This document shows positions 1 to 9,988 of a stretch of 64,000 nucleotides of DNA, piece by piece. The number at the start of each line of letters is the position of its first letter. The first letter of the stretch is position 1. The notes beneath the pieces were generated by a model. It saw only the letters and a program-made list of their open reading frames with translations. It had not been told where the DNA came from and ran no database searches. Both the position numbers and the translations under genes were made by a program. The stretch is from Bog-756 sp963718405 (lineage in GTDB: Bacteria > Actinomycetota > Acidimicrobiia > Acidimicrobiales > RAAP-2): the NCBI GenBank assembly GCA_963718405.1, contig CAVQYZ010000004.1, positions 186,001-250,000 on the forward strand. The letters are read 5' to 3'.

Positions 1-1
1 G

Positions 2-517
2 GGATCGGGGAAGTTCTACTCCAACGGTCTGGATCTCGACTGGCTGGGGTCCGGCGTGGACACCGCGGGGTTCATCGAGAGCGTCCATGCCCTGCTGGGC
101 CGGATCCTCGGGCTCGACGTCTACACCGTGGCCGCGGTGAACGGGCATGCCTTCGCCGGCGGGGCCATGCTGGCGTCGGTTCACGACAGCGTGATCATGC
201 GGGCCGACCGGGGGTACTGGTGCCTGCCCGAGGTGGACCTGGGTCTTCCCCTCACCCCCGAGATGTACGCCGCTCTGGCCGCCCACGTCGAACCCCGGAC
301 GCTGGCCCGGGCTGCACTGACCGGAGAGCGCTTCACCGCGCTCGATGCCGTGGCCGCCGGTATCGCCACCGAAGCCCTGCCGGAGGAGGAGGTCCTCCCC
401 CGGGCCATCGAGATCGCCGAGGGGTTGGCCGCCAAAAACCGCTCGGTCATCGGCGCCCACAAGTCCTTGCTCTACGGCGATGCCATCGCGTTCACCAAGG
501 AGCGGTGGCAGCCCTAG
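2..517 (+). CDS. Enoyl-CoA hydratase/isomerase family protein (5' partial)
   Basis: The reading frame is open from the left edge, so the N-terminus lies outside the window. The visible 171 residues begin with GKFYSNGLDLDWL and continue with AAVNGHAFAGGAML, the substrate-binding and oxyanion-hole segments of the crotonase fold. The FYSNGLD form resembles delta3,delta2-enoyl-CoA isomerases more than classical hydratases. Crotonases act on acyl-CoA thioesters in fatty-acid or sterol side-chain breakdown. It is convergent with the acetyltransferase gene ending 20 bp away. Family is secure; hydratase versus isomerase is not resolved. Confidence 0.85.
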   Translation, partial: GSGKFYSNGLDLDWLGSGVDTAGFIESVHALLGRILGLDVYTVAAVNGHAFAGGAMLASVHDSVIMRADRGYWCLPEVDLGLPLTPEMYAALAAHVEPRTLARAALTGERFTALDAVAAGIATEALPEEEVLPRAIEIAEGLAAKNRSVIGAHKSLLYGDAIAFTKERWQP

Positions 518-536
518 CCCAGGCCGGTGGATCGCA

Positions 537-1798
537 CTAGAACCCGGTACCGCTGAACGGCCCCGGACGGGTGAGAAACAGGGCGTCGGCCACCGACAAC
601 CTGCCGGCCCGCAGCTCCTCCACCCGTCCACCGGCGGCGAGGAGGGAGGCGGCGAAGCCGCCCATGTAGAGGGATCCCAGTGCGGCCAAGCCCAGCCGGA
701 GGTCGGCCTCCTCGCCGTTACGCGCCGGCCGGCACGAGGCCCCGTCCGGTCCGGCTTCCAGCACCCAACGACCGACGGCCGGGTCGGTGGCATCGTCCGA
801 ACCGTCCGGTGCCAGCACGTCGAGCACCAGATGACCCTCGCCCTGATAGCCCGCGCCTCCAAGGCCGCCGCGGTGTCCAGGATCCTCACGTACAGGCGGT
901 CCTCGATGTCATCGGTGCGCAGCTGGCGCGGGTCGGCCAGCCGCCAGCGCACCGGCTCGTCCAGCTGGCGACGCTTCACCCGGACCTGGTTGATCAGGTC
1001 CAGATCCAGCACGAACCGCCACAGTGCCGCTTCCACCTCGGGGGTGTCGCCCCGGAGCTCCTCGACGACGATGTCGGCCCGTTCCGCCCGGAACACGTTG
1101 GCCTCCGGTTTGGCCCGGAACAGCACGTACCCATGGTCACTGACGGCGTGGAACCGGGCCGACAACCCCTCCCGGTGGTGGGGACGGTCGGCGAGGAACT
1201 GGGACCAGAAGGCAGGGCTCCGGTTGATCTCACCGGCCCGGGTGCGGCGTTGCCGGTCGAACAGTTCCGGCAGGACCTCGCCGGCAGCGTCCTTGTCCAC
1301 CAGGGCCAGGTCCAGGGCCGGGGCCGGGACGGCGAAGGCCGACGCCCGGCTGTCGATGGAGTACTCGGCCACATCGACGGCCAGTCCGTAGCCGAACCTC
1401 CCGTAGATGATGGACTCCGAGGCCTCGAGCCCGGCGATGGCCTCGCCACGCTGGCGGGCATCGTCGTGCATGGCCGTCATCAGCTGGGTGAGGAAGCCCC
1501 GGCGACGGTGGGTGGGATGGACTCCGACCGCGGTGACCCCGGCCATGGGAGTGGTGGGACAGGGACGACCGGGGGCGGACGGGAGGGTGACGTTCAGGCT
1601 GTAGATGGCGGCATTGCCGGCGAACCGGCCTCCGGCGTCCACGGCCCACGCCCGGTCGAGCTCGGACTTGTCGGCCCACAGCTCGAAGTCGGCGATCTGG
1701 TCGGGATCACCGGCGTAGGGATCGAGGAACGGGACCATCACCGACTGTCGGAAAGCCGAGGCCTCGTCCGGGCTGATCCTTCGCACTACCGCGTCCAT
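537..1798 (-). CDS. Eis-like GNAT N-acetyltransferase with SCP2-like C-terminal domain (frameshifted)
   Basis: The start is ATG at 1798 (MDAVVRRISPDEASAF). An N-terminal GNAT domain shows the acetyl-CoA loop GVHPTHRRRGFLTQLM and the motif GLEASESIIYGRFGYG, typical of Eis. A second GNAT-like half and a sterol-carrier-like C-terminus (ending FLTRPGPFSGTGF) follow, about 420 residues in all. One base appears to be missing near 849-851: the frame reads DTAAALEAR and similarity resumes as YQGEGHLVLDVLAP. Eis enzymes acetylate amines such as aminoglycosides or peptide lysines; the substrate here is unknown. It lies 96 bp downstream of the VOC gene on the same strand and may be the last gene of that operon. 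Confidence 0.8.
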
Positions 1799-1894
1799 GG
1801 CCCCAAGTTTGCCCGCCACGGGACCGGGTCGCTCACCGAGTGGCCCCGCCGTGGTCAGCTGGGCCCGACGCCAGGGCCACCGACTGGCGAACAG

Positions 1895-2362
1895 TCAGCT
1901 GCCGTCGGGCAGGAACAGGAACGACTCCATGGCCGGGCGCATCTCCGTGGCCACGATTTCGATGCGGACTCCCGACCCGGTTCGGTGGTAGGCGAAGGAC
2001 ACCGGGGCGTCGTCCCCGGCCCGCCCGCAGAACTGGAGCGGGCACCCGGCGCCGGTCAGTCGGCTGCTCTCCGCCGGCAGGTCGTCGCCCCAGAAGCCGA
2101 TGTGGTGCAGGTTGGAGTAGTCGTTGCAGACCCACACCGACCCCGGCACCTCTTCGATGAGCTCCAGCCGGGGCTCCTCGACCGAGTAGCAGAACGTGGT
2201 GGGCAGGATCACGTCCTCACCGGCGTCATTGCGGTACTCGACCTGGGCCAGATGGAGCACCGGTCCCCACGTCACCCCCAGTAGCTCGGAGAACTCCGCA
2301 CGGGCCACGGCCAGATCGGAGACGACGATGCCGACGTGGTAGTGGGGTGTAAGGGTGCTCAT
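1895..2362 (-). CDS. VOC (glyoxalase/bleomycin-resistance) family protein
   Basis: A 155-residue single-domain protein beginning MSTLTPHYHVGIVVSDLAVA, the first VOC beta-alpha unit with a metal-ligand His (HVGIVV). Later segments RLELIEEVPGS and NLHHIGFWGDD supply further likely ligands. VOC proteins bind divalent metal and act as dioxygenases, epimerases, isomerases or resistance proteins. The ATG lies 3 bp after the SDR stop, so translation is probably coupled. The methylmalonyl-CoA epimerase-like layout is suggestive, but no precise reaction can be assigned. Confidence 0.82.
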   Translation of the reverse strand: MSTLTPHYHVGIVVSDLAVARAEFSELLGVTWGPVLHLAQVEYRNDAGEDVILPTTFCYSVEEPRLELIEEVPGSVWVCNDYSNLHHIGFWGDDLPAESSRLTGAGCPLQFCGRAGDDAPVSFAYHRTGSGVRIEIVATEMRPAMESFLFLPDGS

Positions 2363-2365
2363 GGG

Positions 2366-3111
<746 letters not shown>

Positions 3112-3115
<4 letters not shown>

Positions 3116-4356
3116 AGCGCCTCCAGCCGGTGGAGCGACCGGCTCAGCCAGGCCCGCTCCCAAAAGTTGTCGCTGCCGTCCAGCAGTTGGCGGGTGGCCG
3201 CCACCGCGGTGCGTCGTGCCCCTTCGTGGTGTGGTTCGACGGCTAGCACGATGTCGGTGAGGTGCAGGGCGGCTACCGGCTCGTCGGCGTGGAGCCGGTC
3301 CTGTGCCGCCAGGGCCAGGGCGTCGGCGCCGGCCGCGGCCACCAGGTCGGGGGCGATCACCGCCGGGGGGACGTCGTACAGCTCGGTGGTGGAGCGGTGG
3401 TGGAACCAACCGGCGTAGTTCTCCCAGATGGCCCGCACGTTCCAACTGGTCTTGCCGTACCCCTCACCGACGTCGAGGTGCTCCGGCACCCGGATCTCCC
3501 GCATCAGTGTGTGCACATCGGTGCCGGCGTTCATCCCGTCGACAGTGCGGTCGTGCACCCACTGCATGGCCTGGCGCAGGGCGGTGATCTCCTCGGCGAT
3601 CAAATCGGCCCCGTCGATAGGGTCGAAGTGGCCGGTGATCAGGCGCTCGGGGCCGAGGGCCAGGATGGTGTCGAGCGATGCCATGTAGGCCAGGGCGTCC
3701 CGGTAGCGGTCGCCCCGCATGGTGACCAGATTGGGGACGTGCCCGAACAGGGCTCCGAAGAGATTGCCGGTCAAGGCGGTGCGGGACTCCTCCAGCCAGA
3801 TCACCAGGGAGTCGGTGGTCTCGCCCCCGGGCGTCGAGATCAACACCAGGTCCCGGCCGCCGATGCTCACGTCGAGTCGGTCCTCGACCGTGAGGGTGGG
3901 CTCGGGTCGGGCCTGGGCCACACCGCCGGCGCCCAACGACTCGGCGTGGGAGATGGCGGCCATGATGGCGTCCATCCAGGCGAAGGCGGCATTCCGCGAC
4001 CGGAAGGTCTCGAGGCGTTCGTTGTCGTCCCGCCACCGGGCGAAGTCGGCCTGGGCGATGACGTCGGTGCCCTCCTGGCGCAGGCAGTCGACCCCGCCGA
4101 CATGGTCGAAGTGGCCCTGGGTCAGGATGATGGCCCGGGTGGGGGTGTCGTCGACGGCGTCGAAGGCCCGGCGATGGAGCGGCCCTTCGAAGCCCATCCC
4201 GGTGTTGACGATGACCCGTCCGTCACCGGTCTGGAGGAGATAGGTGTTGGAGAGCCCCGTGGACATCCAGATCCCGTCGCCGAGGTCGACCGCCGGCTCA
4301 CCCCTGGTGGCGGCGATGGCATCGGCCCCCGGTCGCCGTCGGTGGATGCCGGGCAC
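3112..4356 (-). CDS. MBL-fold hydrolase of the alkyl sulfatase (SdsA1-like) type
   Basis: A 414-residue protein with a GTG start immediately after the sulfotransferase stop. The N-terminal half is a metallo-beta-lactamase fold with TQGHFDHVGG near residues 79-88, ISTPGGETTDSLVIW and TGNLFG. The C-terminal half resembles the alkyl sulfatase dimerisation region (ENYAGWFHHRSTTELYDV). Alkyl sulfatases hydrolyse sulfate esters. The usual HxHxDH metal motif reads QxHxDH here, so one canonical zinc ligand is missing; the family is clear but sulfatase activity is uncertain. Its 3' end overlaps the SDR start by 4 bp. Confidence 0.82.
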
Positions 4357-5613
4357 CTAGAACACCTCTCTGGTGACCTGGGGGAAGGCCTCGAAGTAGA
4401 AGGCGAACCGTTGGTAGAGGTCATCAGGCTCGATACCGAAGTCGCCCCGCAGGTCGTAGGCCATCCGACCCTCGTCGCCGCCGGAGGTGCGGGCCAGGTA
4501 TCCCGAGAGTTCGGACCGGGCCTGGTCGGTGACGCCGAGGCCGGCGGCCTCGAGGATCCCCGTGGCCATGGCCAGGTCGTCGCGGCGGAAGGCGCCGAAC
4601 TCCACGTCCACCCGCTGAGCGCTCGGAATGAGGGAGGCGTCACGCACCGCCGCCCGCAGCAGGCGCTCGATGCGGTCGATCCAGTAGGCGGCCAGGTCGT
4701 CGGCTTCGATCTCCGCCCGTCGCATCCGGTCACCGTAGGCCAGCATGGTGATGGCCGACTGCAGCACGGCCACCGGGTCCCTCAGGGTGAAGGCGATGGT
4801 GGCGTCGGGGAACGTGGCCAACAGCGGGCCGATCTGTTCGAGGTGTTGCGGGGTCTTGAGCACCCAGCGGTTCGGAGCCCGCAGATGGGAGAGCACCTGC
4901 AGCTGTCGTCGGAAGAAGGCGTAGTGGCGGTGTTGGTCGAGGCCCAGGTAGTAGTCCCGCCAGGCCGGTACCCGGGCGTGCCACTCGAGGGTGTACGAGC
5001 AGAGGTCGAGGTCCATCAGCTCGCAGTCCTCCTCGATGGCCGACGGCGGACGGTCGTGCATCAACTTGGTCAGTGGCGCCATCTTCTCGGTGGCCCGGTA
5101 GGTGGCCAGGCCGCGCAGGTAGCGGGGATCGACGCCGTCGGGGCCGGGACCGTCGCCGACAACCGGGACCGGCTCGACGACTTCCCACCACGGCATGGAG
5201 CGGAACCGGGAGTCGGCCGCCAGCAGGTTGACCAGGTGGGTGGTACCTGAACGGGGGAGCCCGACCACGATGACCGGTGGCTCCAACTCGACCTCGAGGG
5301 CCTCCGGATACCGGCGCACGTACTCTTCGAACCGCAGCCGGGCCTTCATCAGATCGACCAGCCGATGGCGGATGATGTAGCGGCCCAGCCCGGAGAGCCC
5401 GCCATCGCGTTCGACCGCGGCGATCTGGGCCCCGAGACGATCGAGCAGGGTGGGATCGCCGAACCGGTCGAGCCCGGTCGAGCGCCGGGCCTCGGCCACG
5501 ATGCCGTCGACGTCGAGTCCGACCTGGAGGGAGAGGGCGAACTCGTAGGTGGACTGCTCCTCGGGGGAGCGCCGGGGCGCCGCCAGGTCCTTGATCCGCA
5601 CCTCTCGTGTCAC
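4357..5613 (-). CDS. Sulfotransferase family protein
   Basis: A 418-residue protein with the PAPS-binding P-loop PVIVVGLPRSGTTHLVNLL about residues 114-132, followed by a second PAPS-contact region, RWVLKTPQHLEQIGPLLATF and FTLRDPV. This layout matches the long actinobacterial Stf-like sulfotransferases that transfer sulfonate to an alcohol, lipid or glycolipid. It is the first gene of a leftward operon with the alkylsulfatase-like, SDR and VOC genes. Acceptor unknown. Confidence 0.88.
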   Translation of the reverse strand: MTREVRIKDLAAPRRSPEEQSTYEFALSLQVGLDVDGIVAEARRSTGLDRFGDPTLLDRLGAQIAAVERDGGLSGLGRYIIRHRLVDLMKARLRFEEYVRRYPEALEVELEPPVIVVGLPRSGTTHLVNLLAADSRFRSMPWWEVVEPVPVVGDGPGPDGVDPRYLRGLATYRATEKMAPLTKLMHDRPPSAIEEDCELMDLDLCSYTLEWHARVPAWRDYYLGLDQHRHYAFFRRQLQVLSHLRAPNRWVLKTPQHLEQIGPLLATFPDATIAFTLRDPVAVLQSAITMLAYGDRMRRAEIEADDLAAYWIDRIERLLRAAVRDASLIPSAQRVDVEFGAFRRDDLAMATGILEAAGLGVTDQARSELSGYLARTSGGDEGRMAYDLRGDFGIEPDDLYQRFAFYFEAFPQVTREVF

Positions 5614-5679
5614 CGGCTCTCCGTCTCCCCCTGTGGCGCCGACCGGCCCGGTTTCGAAGCGGTCCGGGCACCCGGGAGA

Positions 5680-7146
5680 CTAGATCTGCGGCTCGCGGGC
5701 GTGCATCGGCAGCTTGAACACCAGCAGGAAGGTGGCGGCCAGCGGCACCAGGCAGGCCCACGCCGTGACGGCCAGGGCGTGCATGGGGAAATGGCCGTCG
5801 AAGGCGGAGAAGAAGATGGTTCCCAGAGCGGCCACCCCGAGGGCGCTGGACAGCTGTTGCACGGCCTCGAGCACGCCGGACGCCGAGCCGACTTCGTCCA
5901 TCCCCACTCCGGCCAGGATGAAGTCGAACAGCTGGCCGATGCTGGAGCCGGCGCCGAGCCCGATGAGGAACAGGCCGGGGGCCAGATCCAGAGTGGACGC
6001 ACTGTGGGCGCCGGTCACGGTCAGGGCCAGCACGATGGTGCCGGCGGCGACAACCACGACGCCGAGTTGGAGCAGATGGCGGCCCAGCCTTTTCACCAGA
6101 GCCATTCCGACGCCCATCCCGGCGATCATGCCGATGACCATGGCCATCAAGGTCAGGCCGGCATGGATCGGTGAGAAGTGCTCGCCGAGCTGGGCGAAGA
6201 GCGAGACGCACAGCACCAGGCCGCCGAATGCACCGAAGAAGGCCAGCGCCACCAGGATGCCACTGGTGTAGGTGCGGTTGGCCAGTAACCGGGGCTCGAT
6301 CAACGGATCGCCACGACGGCGACGCTCCCACAGCCAGAACACACCGAGCAGTGCCGCTCCGGCGGCCAGCGAGGCAAAGGTCCAAGCCGGCCAGCCATCG
6401 GCGCGGCCCTGGATCAGCGGGTAGATGATGGCGGTCAGGGCCACGCCGATCAGCGCCATGCCGCCGACGTCCAGACGGAGCCCGGGGTGCGCAACGGTGT
6501 GCGGCAGCACCCGGACCGCACCGGCGAAGGCCACGATGCCGATGGGTACGTTGATCAGGAACACCAGTCGCCATCCGATGCCCCACAGGTTGGCCTCCAC
6601 CAGCGCGCCGGCCAGGATCGGGGCCGCCAGGATGGAGAGACCCATCATCGGGCCGAAGGCGCCGAACACCTTGGTGATCTCGTTCTCGTCGAAGACCTCT
6701 TTGATCATCCCGAACCCCTGGGGGATCATCAGCGCTCCGAACGCCCCCTGCAGCACCCGGAAGACGATGAGCACCCCCGGCGAGGGGGCCAGGGCGCAGG
6801 CCGCCGACATCAACGTGAAGCCGGCCGAGCCGATCAGGAACAGGCGGCGGCGTCCGAACATGTCGCCCAGCCGGGCGCCGGTGATGAGGAACACCGCGAA
6901 GGCCAGCGTGTAGCCGGCCGGCAGCCACTGCAGGAACGAGGCGCTGCCACCGAGGGCCACCCGGATCGACGGGCCGGCCACGTTGACAATGGTGGCGTCC
7001 ATCAGATCCATGATGTTGGCGGCGATCACCACGGCGAAGACGAACCAGCGCACCGGGTTGCGGACCACAGGAGCCGTGGCGACGCCGGAGGGCTCGGCCG
7101 GGCTGCCGGGTCGGACCATCGTTCCTGCTTCTGGGCTCATTTCCAT
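5680..7146 (-). CDS. MFS transporter, DHA2 (EmrB/QacA) drug-efflux type
   Basis: A 488-residue multi-span membrane protein. The first span carries NIMDLMDATIVNVAGPSI, the DHA2 family signature, followed by WLPAGYTLAFAVFLITGARLGDMFGRRRLF (motif A) and RVLQGAFGALMIPQ. Length and hydrophobic pattern suggest 14 helices. The start at 7146 is supported by an AGGAG box in TTAGGAGTGAC. It probably exports a hydrophobic toxicant by proton antiport. It is divergent from a TetR gene and one of two matching operator-like repeats lies in its leader, so repression by that TetR is likely. Confidence 0.9.
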   Translation of the reverse strand: MEMSPEAGTMVRPGSPAEPSGVATAPVVRNPVRWFVFAVVIAANIMDLMDATIVNVAGPSIRVALGGSASFLQWLPAGYTLAFAVFLITGARLGDMFGRRRLFLIGSAGFTLMSAACALAPSPGVLIVFRVLQGAFGALMIPQGFGMIKEVFDENEITKVFGAFGPMMGLSILAAPILAGALVEANLWGIGWRLVFLINVPIGIVAFAGAVRVLPHTVAHPGLRLDVGGMALIGVALTAIIYPLIQGRADGWPAWTFASLAAGAALLGVFWLWERRRRGDPLIEPRLLANRTYTSGILVALAFFGAFGGLVLCVSLFAQLGEHFSPIHAGLTLMAMVIGMIAGMGVGMALVKRLGRHLLQLGVVVVAAGTIVLALTVTGAHSASTLDLAPGLFLIGLGAGSSIGQLFDFILAGVGMDEVGSASGVLEAVQQLSSALGVAALGTIFFSAFDGHFPMHALAVTAWACLVPLAATFLLVFKLPMHAREPQI

Positions 7147-7157
7147 GTCACTCCTAA

Positions 7158-7176
7158 CTGAGTACGCCGTTCGCAG
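7158..7176. promoter_or_regulatory. Operator 1 of the MFS/TetR divergent promoter
   Basis: CTGAGTACGCCGTTCGCAG is a 19 bp imperfect palindrome (14 of 18 paired positions match). It sits 12 bp upstream of the exporter ATG and shares CTGAGTAC-N-C-N-GT-N-CGCA with the element at 7193-7211. Two copies of one dyad between divergent exporter and regulator genes are what TetR autoregulation predicts; binding is inferred. Confidence 0.6.
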
Positions 7177-7192
7177 TAGTTACGGTAGCAGA

Positions 7193-7211
7193 CTGAGTAC
7201 ACTGTGCGCAA
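7193..7211. promoter_or_regulatory. Operator 2 of the MFS/TetR divergent promoter
   Basis: CTGAGTACACTGTGCGCAA is a near-copy of the element 35 bp to its left, with the same dyad layout (TGnGnACAnTGTnCnCA). It abuts the tetR ATG at 7211, so occupancy would block tetR transcription or initiation directly. Confidence 0.6.
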
Positions 7212-7930
7212 TGAGCTCGAACCAAGGAGTCATCTGGGAACGTCCCGAACGGGCCACCCGCGGTCCGGTCCCCTCGCTCACCCGCGACGACATCGCCACC
7301 GCCGCGGTGACACTGGCCGATGCCCGGGGGGTGGAGGCGGTCTCCATGCGGGCCCTGGCCCAGGAGCTGGGGGTCGGGGCCACATCGCTGTACCGCTACG
7401 TGGCCCGCAAGGAAGAAGTGATCGAACTCATGGTCGATGCCGTGATGGGTACCGATCTGCTCTTTGAGGTCGAGGGCCGGTGGCGCCAGGACCTGCGCTC
7501 GTTCGCCCACGGCTTACGGGCCATGATCCTGCGCCACCCCTGGATGGCCGTCCCCAGTGCCGGACTGCGGAGTTTCGGGCCGAAGACCGCAGAGCTCTAT
7601 GAGCGGGTGCTCGGCACCATCGACGGTCTGGGCCTCGAGATCGACGACATGTTGGTGATGGTGGAGACCCTCGACGCCTTCGTCCGGGGTCGGGCCCTCG
7701 AAGAGCTCTCCGAGCAGGAAGCCGTCCGGCGCTCCGGTCTCGACCAGGAGCAGTGGATGGAGGCCCAGACCCCCTACATCCGGAGCCTGGTGGAGAGCGG
7801 CTCCTACCCGCTCCTGACCCGGGTGGTCCTCGACGCCAGCGGCCCCCACGATCCCGACCGCCTCGAGCACGGCTTCGACCTGGGGCTGGAGCGGGTGCTC
7901 GATGGCCTGGCGATGATGCTCCCCGGCTAG
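7211..7930 (+). CDS. TetR/AcrR family transcriptional regulator (exporter repressor)
   Basis: A 239-residue protein: N-terminal helix-turn-helix about residues 25-65 (SMRALAQELGVGATSLYRYV), then an all-helical ligand domain of the TetR_C type (AHGLRAMILRHPWMAVPSAG). ATG 7211 is chosen because it precedes the HTH at normal distance; the upstream open frame runs through the operator region. Divergence from the MFS gene and paired operators make it the likely repressor of that exporter. Confidence 0.88.
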   Translation: MSSNQGVIWERPERATRGPVPSLTRDDIATAAVTLADARGVEAVSMRALAQELGVGATSLYRYVARKEEVIELMVDAVMGTDLLFEVEGRWRQDLRSFAHGLRAMILRHPWMAVPSAGLRSFGPKTAELYERVLGTIDGLGLEIDDMLVMVETLDAFVRGRALEELSEQEAVRRSGLDQEQWMEAQTPYIRSLVESGSYPLLTRVVLDASGPHDPDRLEHGFDLGLERVLDGLAMMLPG

Positions 7931-7975
7931 CCGGGTCGGGGTGACCCCTCGCCAGGCCCGGTGAGCCCTCGGGAG

Positions 7976-8596
7976 CTACCCGGCCGCACCACCGCGCCGG
8001 TCCAGTCCGTCGAGGAGGAGCTCGAGACCGAAGCGGAACACCTCCCGGTCATCGGTGAAGGTCATGGTGCCCGGGTCGTCGGCGGCGTCGGCGGTGGCGA
8101 GTTCGGACGTCACCGCTCCGAACAACAGGTAGGCCAGCAGCCTCTGGGCCCGGTCACTGATGGTGCGCTCGAAGCCGGCGGCTTCGAGGATGTCGCTCAC
8201 GGCCCGGTACAGCCGGGTCTCGTTGGGCAACCCTTCGGTGCGGCGCAGGAGGTGCTGGGCCACACCGGGGTAGCTCAACAGGACCTCCCGACCCCGTTCG
8301 AACAACAGGGTGATCTGGGCGTCCCATGGAAGGTCGGCGGGGGGAAGGGCCACCTGGCCCAGCACGGCGTCGCCGACCAGGTTGAGGAGGTGACGCTTGT
8401 CCCGCACGTAGTAGTAGATGTTCATCGACGGGCTGCCCAACTCGGCGGCCAGCTTTCGCATGCTCAGATTGGCGAAGCCACCGTTCCGGGTCATGCGAAG
8501 GCCGGCCTCGACCACATCGGCACGGGTCAACTCGCCGTACCGCCACAGGCGCGGGGCGGACCCCTGGGTGATGCCGTCGGGCCCTCGGGGACTCAC
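7976..8596 (-). CDS. TetR/AcrR family transcriptional regulator
   Basis: A 206-residue regulator with the HTH MRKLAAELGSPSMNIYYYVRDKRHL about residues 47-71 and a C-terminal ligand domain. It is divergent from the P450 operon at 8792 with a 195 bp intergenic region, so control of that operon is plausible. It is convergent with the preceding tetR (45 bp between stops). Ligand unknown. Confidence 0.87.
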   Translation of the reverse strand: MSPRGPDGITQGSAPRLWRYGELTRADVVEAGLRMTRNGGFANLSMRKLAAELGSPSMNIYYYVRDKRHLLNLVGDAVLGQVALPPADLPWDAQITLLFERGREVLLSYPGVAQHLLRRTEGLPNETRLYRAVSDILEAAGFERTISDRAQRLLAYLLFGAVTSELATADAADDPGTMTFTDDREVFRFGLELLLDGLDRRGGAAG

Positions 8597-8686
8597 CGGT
8601 CAGCCAGCTTCGGCGGCTCCATCGGTCGATCCGGTTCGGTCATCACAGCCGCACGCCTTACTCACTCCTGGGGATGTCCGTCCCGC

Positions 8687-8715
8687 TTGATTTCTGTTCG
8701 GGGGAGAGTTAAACA
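8687..8715 (+). promoter_or_regulatory. Candidate promoter of the P450-APH-FadD operon
   Basis: TTGATT (8687-8692) and TAAACA (8710-8715) are spaced by 17 bp, about 75 bp before the P450 start and facing it. The match to sigma-A consensus is moderate. It lies in the shared upstream region with the divergent tetR. No transcript evidence. Confidence 0.35.
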
Positions 8716-8791
8716 CTGTACGAAAGATGAGGCTCAGCGGCAAGCACCACCCACATCGACCTGCCGGCCGACGACCATCCGAGGAGCTCTA

Positions 8792-9988
8792 ATGGCCGAT
8801 GTGGCCGACCTTCAACTCGATCTGACCCAACCCGGCTTCTATCTCCGGCCCGACTACTTCGATGTCCTGGCTGATCTTCGTCACCAGGCCCCCGTCCACC
8901 GCACGCTCGATGGCTGCTGGGCGGTGACCCGTTATGACGACATCCGCTCGATCAGCCGCGACCCGGACCGTTTCGTGTCGGGACGAGGCGTGCTGATCAA
9001 CGACCCCATGCGGTCGAGTGGTTCGGGGGGACTCGGCGCCTTCTCGATCCTCCATCTCGACCCCCCGGTCCACGCCCTCTACCGGAAGGTGGTGAACCGC
9101 CAGTTCACCCCCAAGGCGGTGGGCCGTCTCGAGGCCGCCATTCGCCGCACGGTCACCGAGGTCCTGGACACGGTGGAACCGGACCAGCCCGTGGACGGGG
9201 TGGATGCCCTCGCCGCCGTTGTCCCCATTTCGGTGATCGCCGAGCTGTTCGGGGTGGGTGACGCCGATCGGGACGTCTTCCGCCGGTGGTCCGATGCCAT
9301 CATCGCCGCCCCCGACCGATCCGACGCACCGGAGTCCGCCGCCGAAGTCGGCCAGATGGTGGAGTACCTGATGGCCCACATCGACTCGCCCGCCACCGAC
9401 GGCAATGATCTGCTCGATGTCCTCAAGGCCACCGAGCTCGAGGGCCGACCCCTCAGCCGGCTCGAGATCATGGGCTTCTGCATGACCCTGCTGGTGGCCG
9501 GAAACGAGACCACCCGCACGCTCCTCTCCGGAGGTATGGAAGTGCTGCACCACCACCCCGACCAGCGTGCCGACCTGGCCAACGATCCTTCGCTGCTGCC
9601 GGTGGCAGTGGAGGAGTTGCTCCGTTGGGTGACGCCGATCCAGGCCTTCGGCCGCACCGCGGTGGTCGATGTCGAACTCGGAGGGATCGAGGTCCGCTCC
9701 GGTGACTTTCTGGTGATGCTGTACGCCTCGGGCAATCGCGACGAGGCCGCCTTCGGATCGACGGCGGCGCAGCTCGACGTTCGCCGGCCGGTGGTCCCCA
9801 CCCATGTGGCCTTCGGCTTCGGTGAGCACCTCTGCCTGGGTGCGGCGCTGGCCCGCCTGGAGGCCCGGGTCTTCTTCGAGGAACTACTGGTGCGCTACCC
9901 GACGTATGAACTGGTCGGCGAGGTCGAGTACGTCCGGTCCACCTTGGTGCGAGGTGCTGCCCACATGCCGGTGGTGCTGGCGCCGTGA
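8792..9988 (+). CDS. Cytochrome P450
   Basis: A 398-residue soluble bacterial P450. The heme loop is FGFGEHLCLG at 341-350 with Cys348 as thiolate ligand. The I-helix oxygen-activation motif AGNETTR is at 236-242 and the ExxR pair at 275-278. The ATG at 8792 follows a GAGGAG box 6 bp away; the open frame reaches far upstream but that part is antisense to the tetR. It should hydroxylate a lipid- or sterol-like substrate with electrons from a ferredoxin not encoded here. Its stop overlaps the next GTG, so it is co-translated with the phosphotransferase. Confidence 0.93.
   Translation: MADVADLQLDLTQPGFYLRPDYFDVLADLRHQAPVHRTLDGCWAVTRYDDIRSISRDPDRFVSGRGVLINDPMRSSGSGGLGAFSILHLDPPVHALYRKVVNRQFTPKAVGRLEAAIRRTVTEVLDTVEPDQPVDGVDALAAVVPISVIAELFGVGDADRDVFRRWSDAIIAAPDRSDAPESAAEVGQMVEYLMAHIDSPATDGNDLLDVLKATELEGRPLSRLEIMGFCMTLLVAGNETTRTLLSGGMEVLHHHPDQRADLANDPSLLPVAVEELLRWVTPIQAFGRTAVVDVELGGIEVRSGDFLVMLYASGNRDEAAFGSTAAQLDVRRPVVPTHVAFGFGEHLCLGAALARLEARVFFEELLVRYPTYELVGEVEYVRSTLVRGAAHMPVVLAP

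Noticed and set aside
3262..5250. A 662-codon plus-strand frame
   Set aside because: Antisense to the alkylsulfatase-like and sulfotransferase genes; low-complexity Gly/Val/Asp composition.
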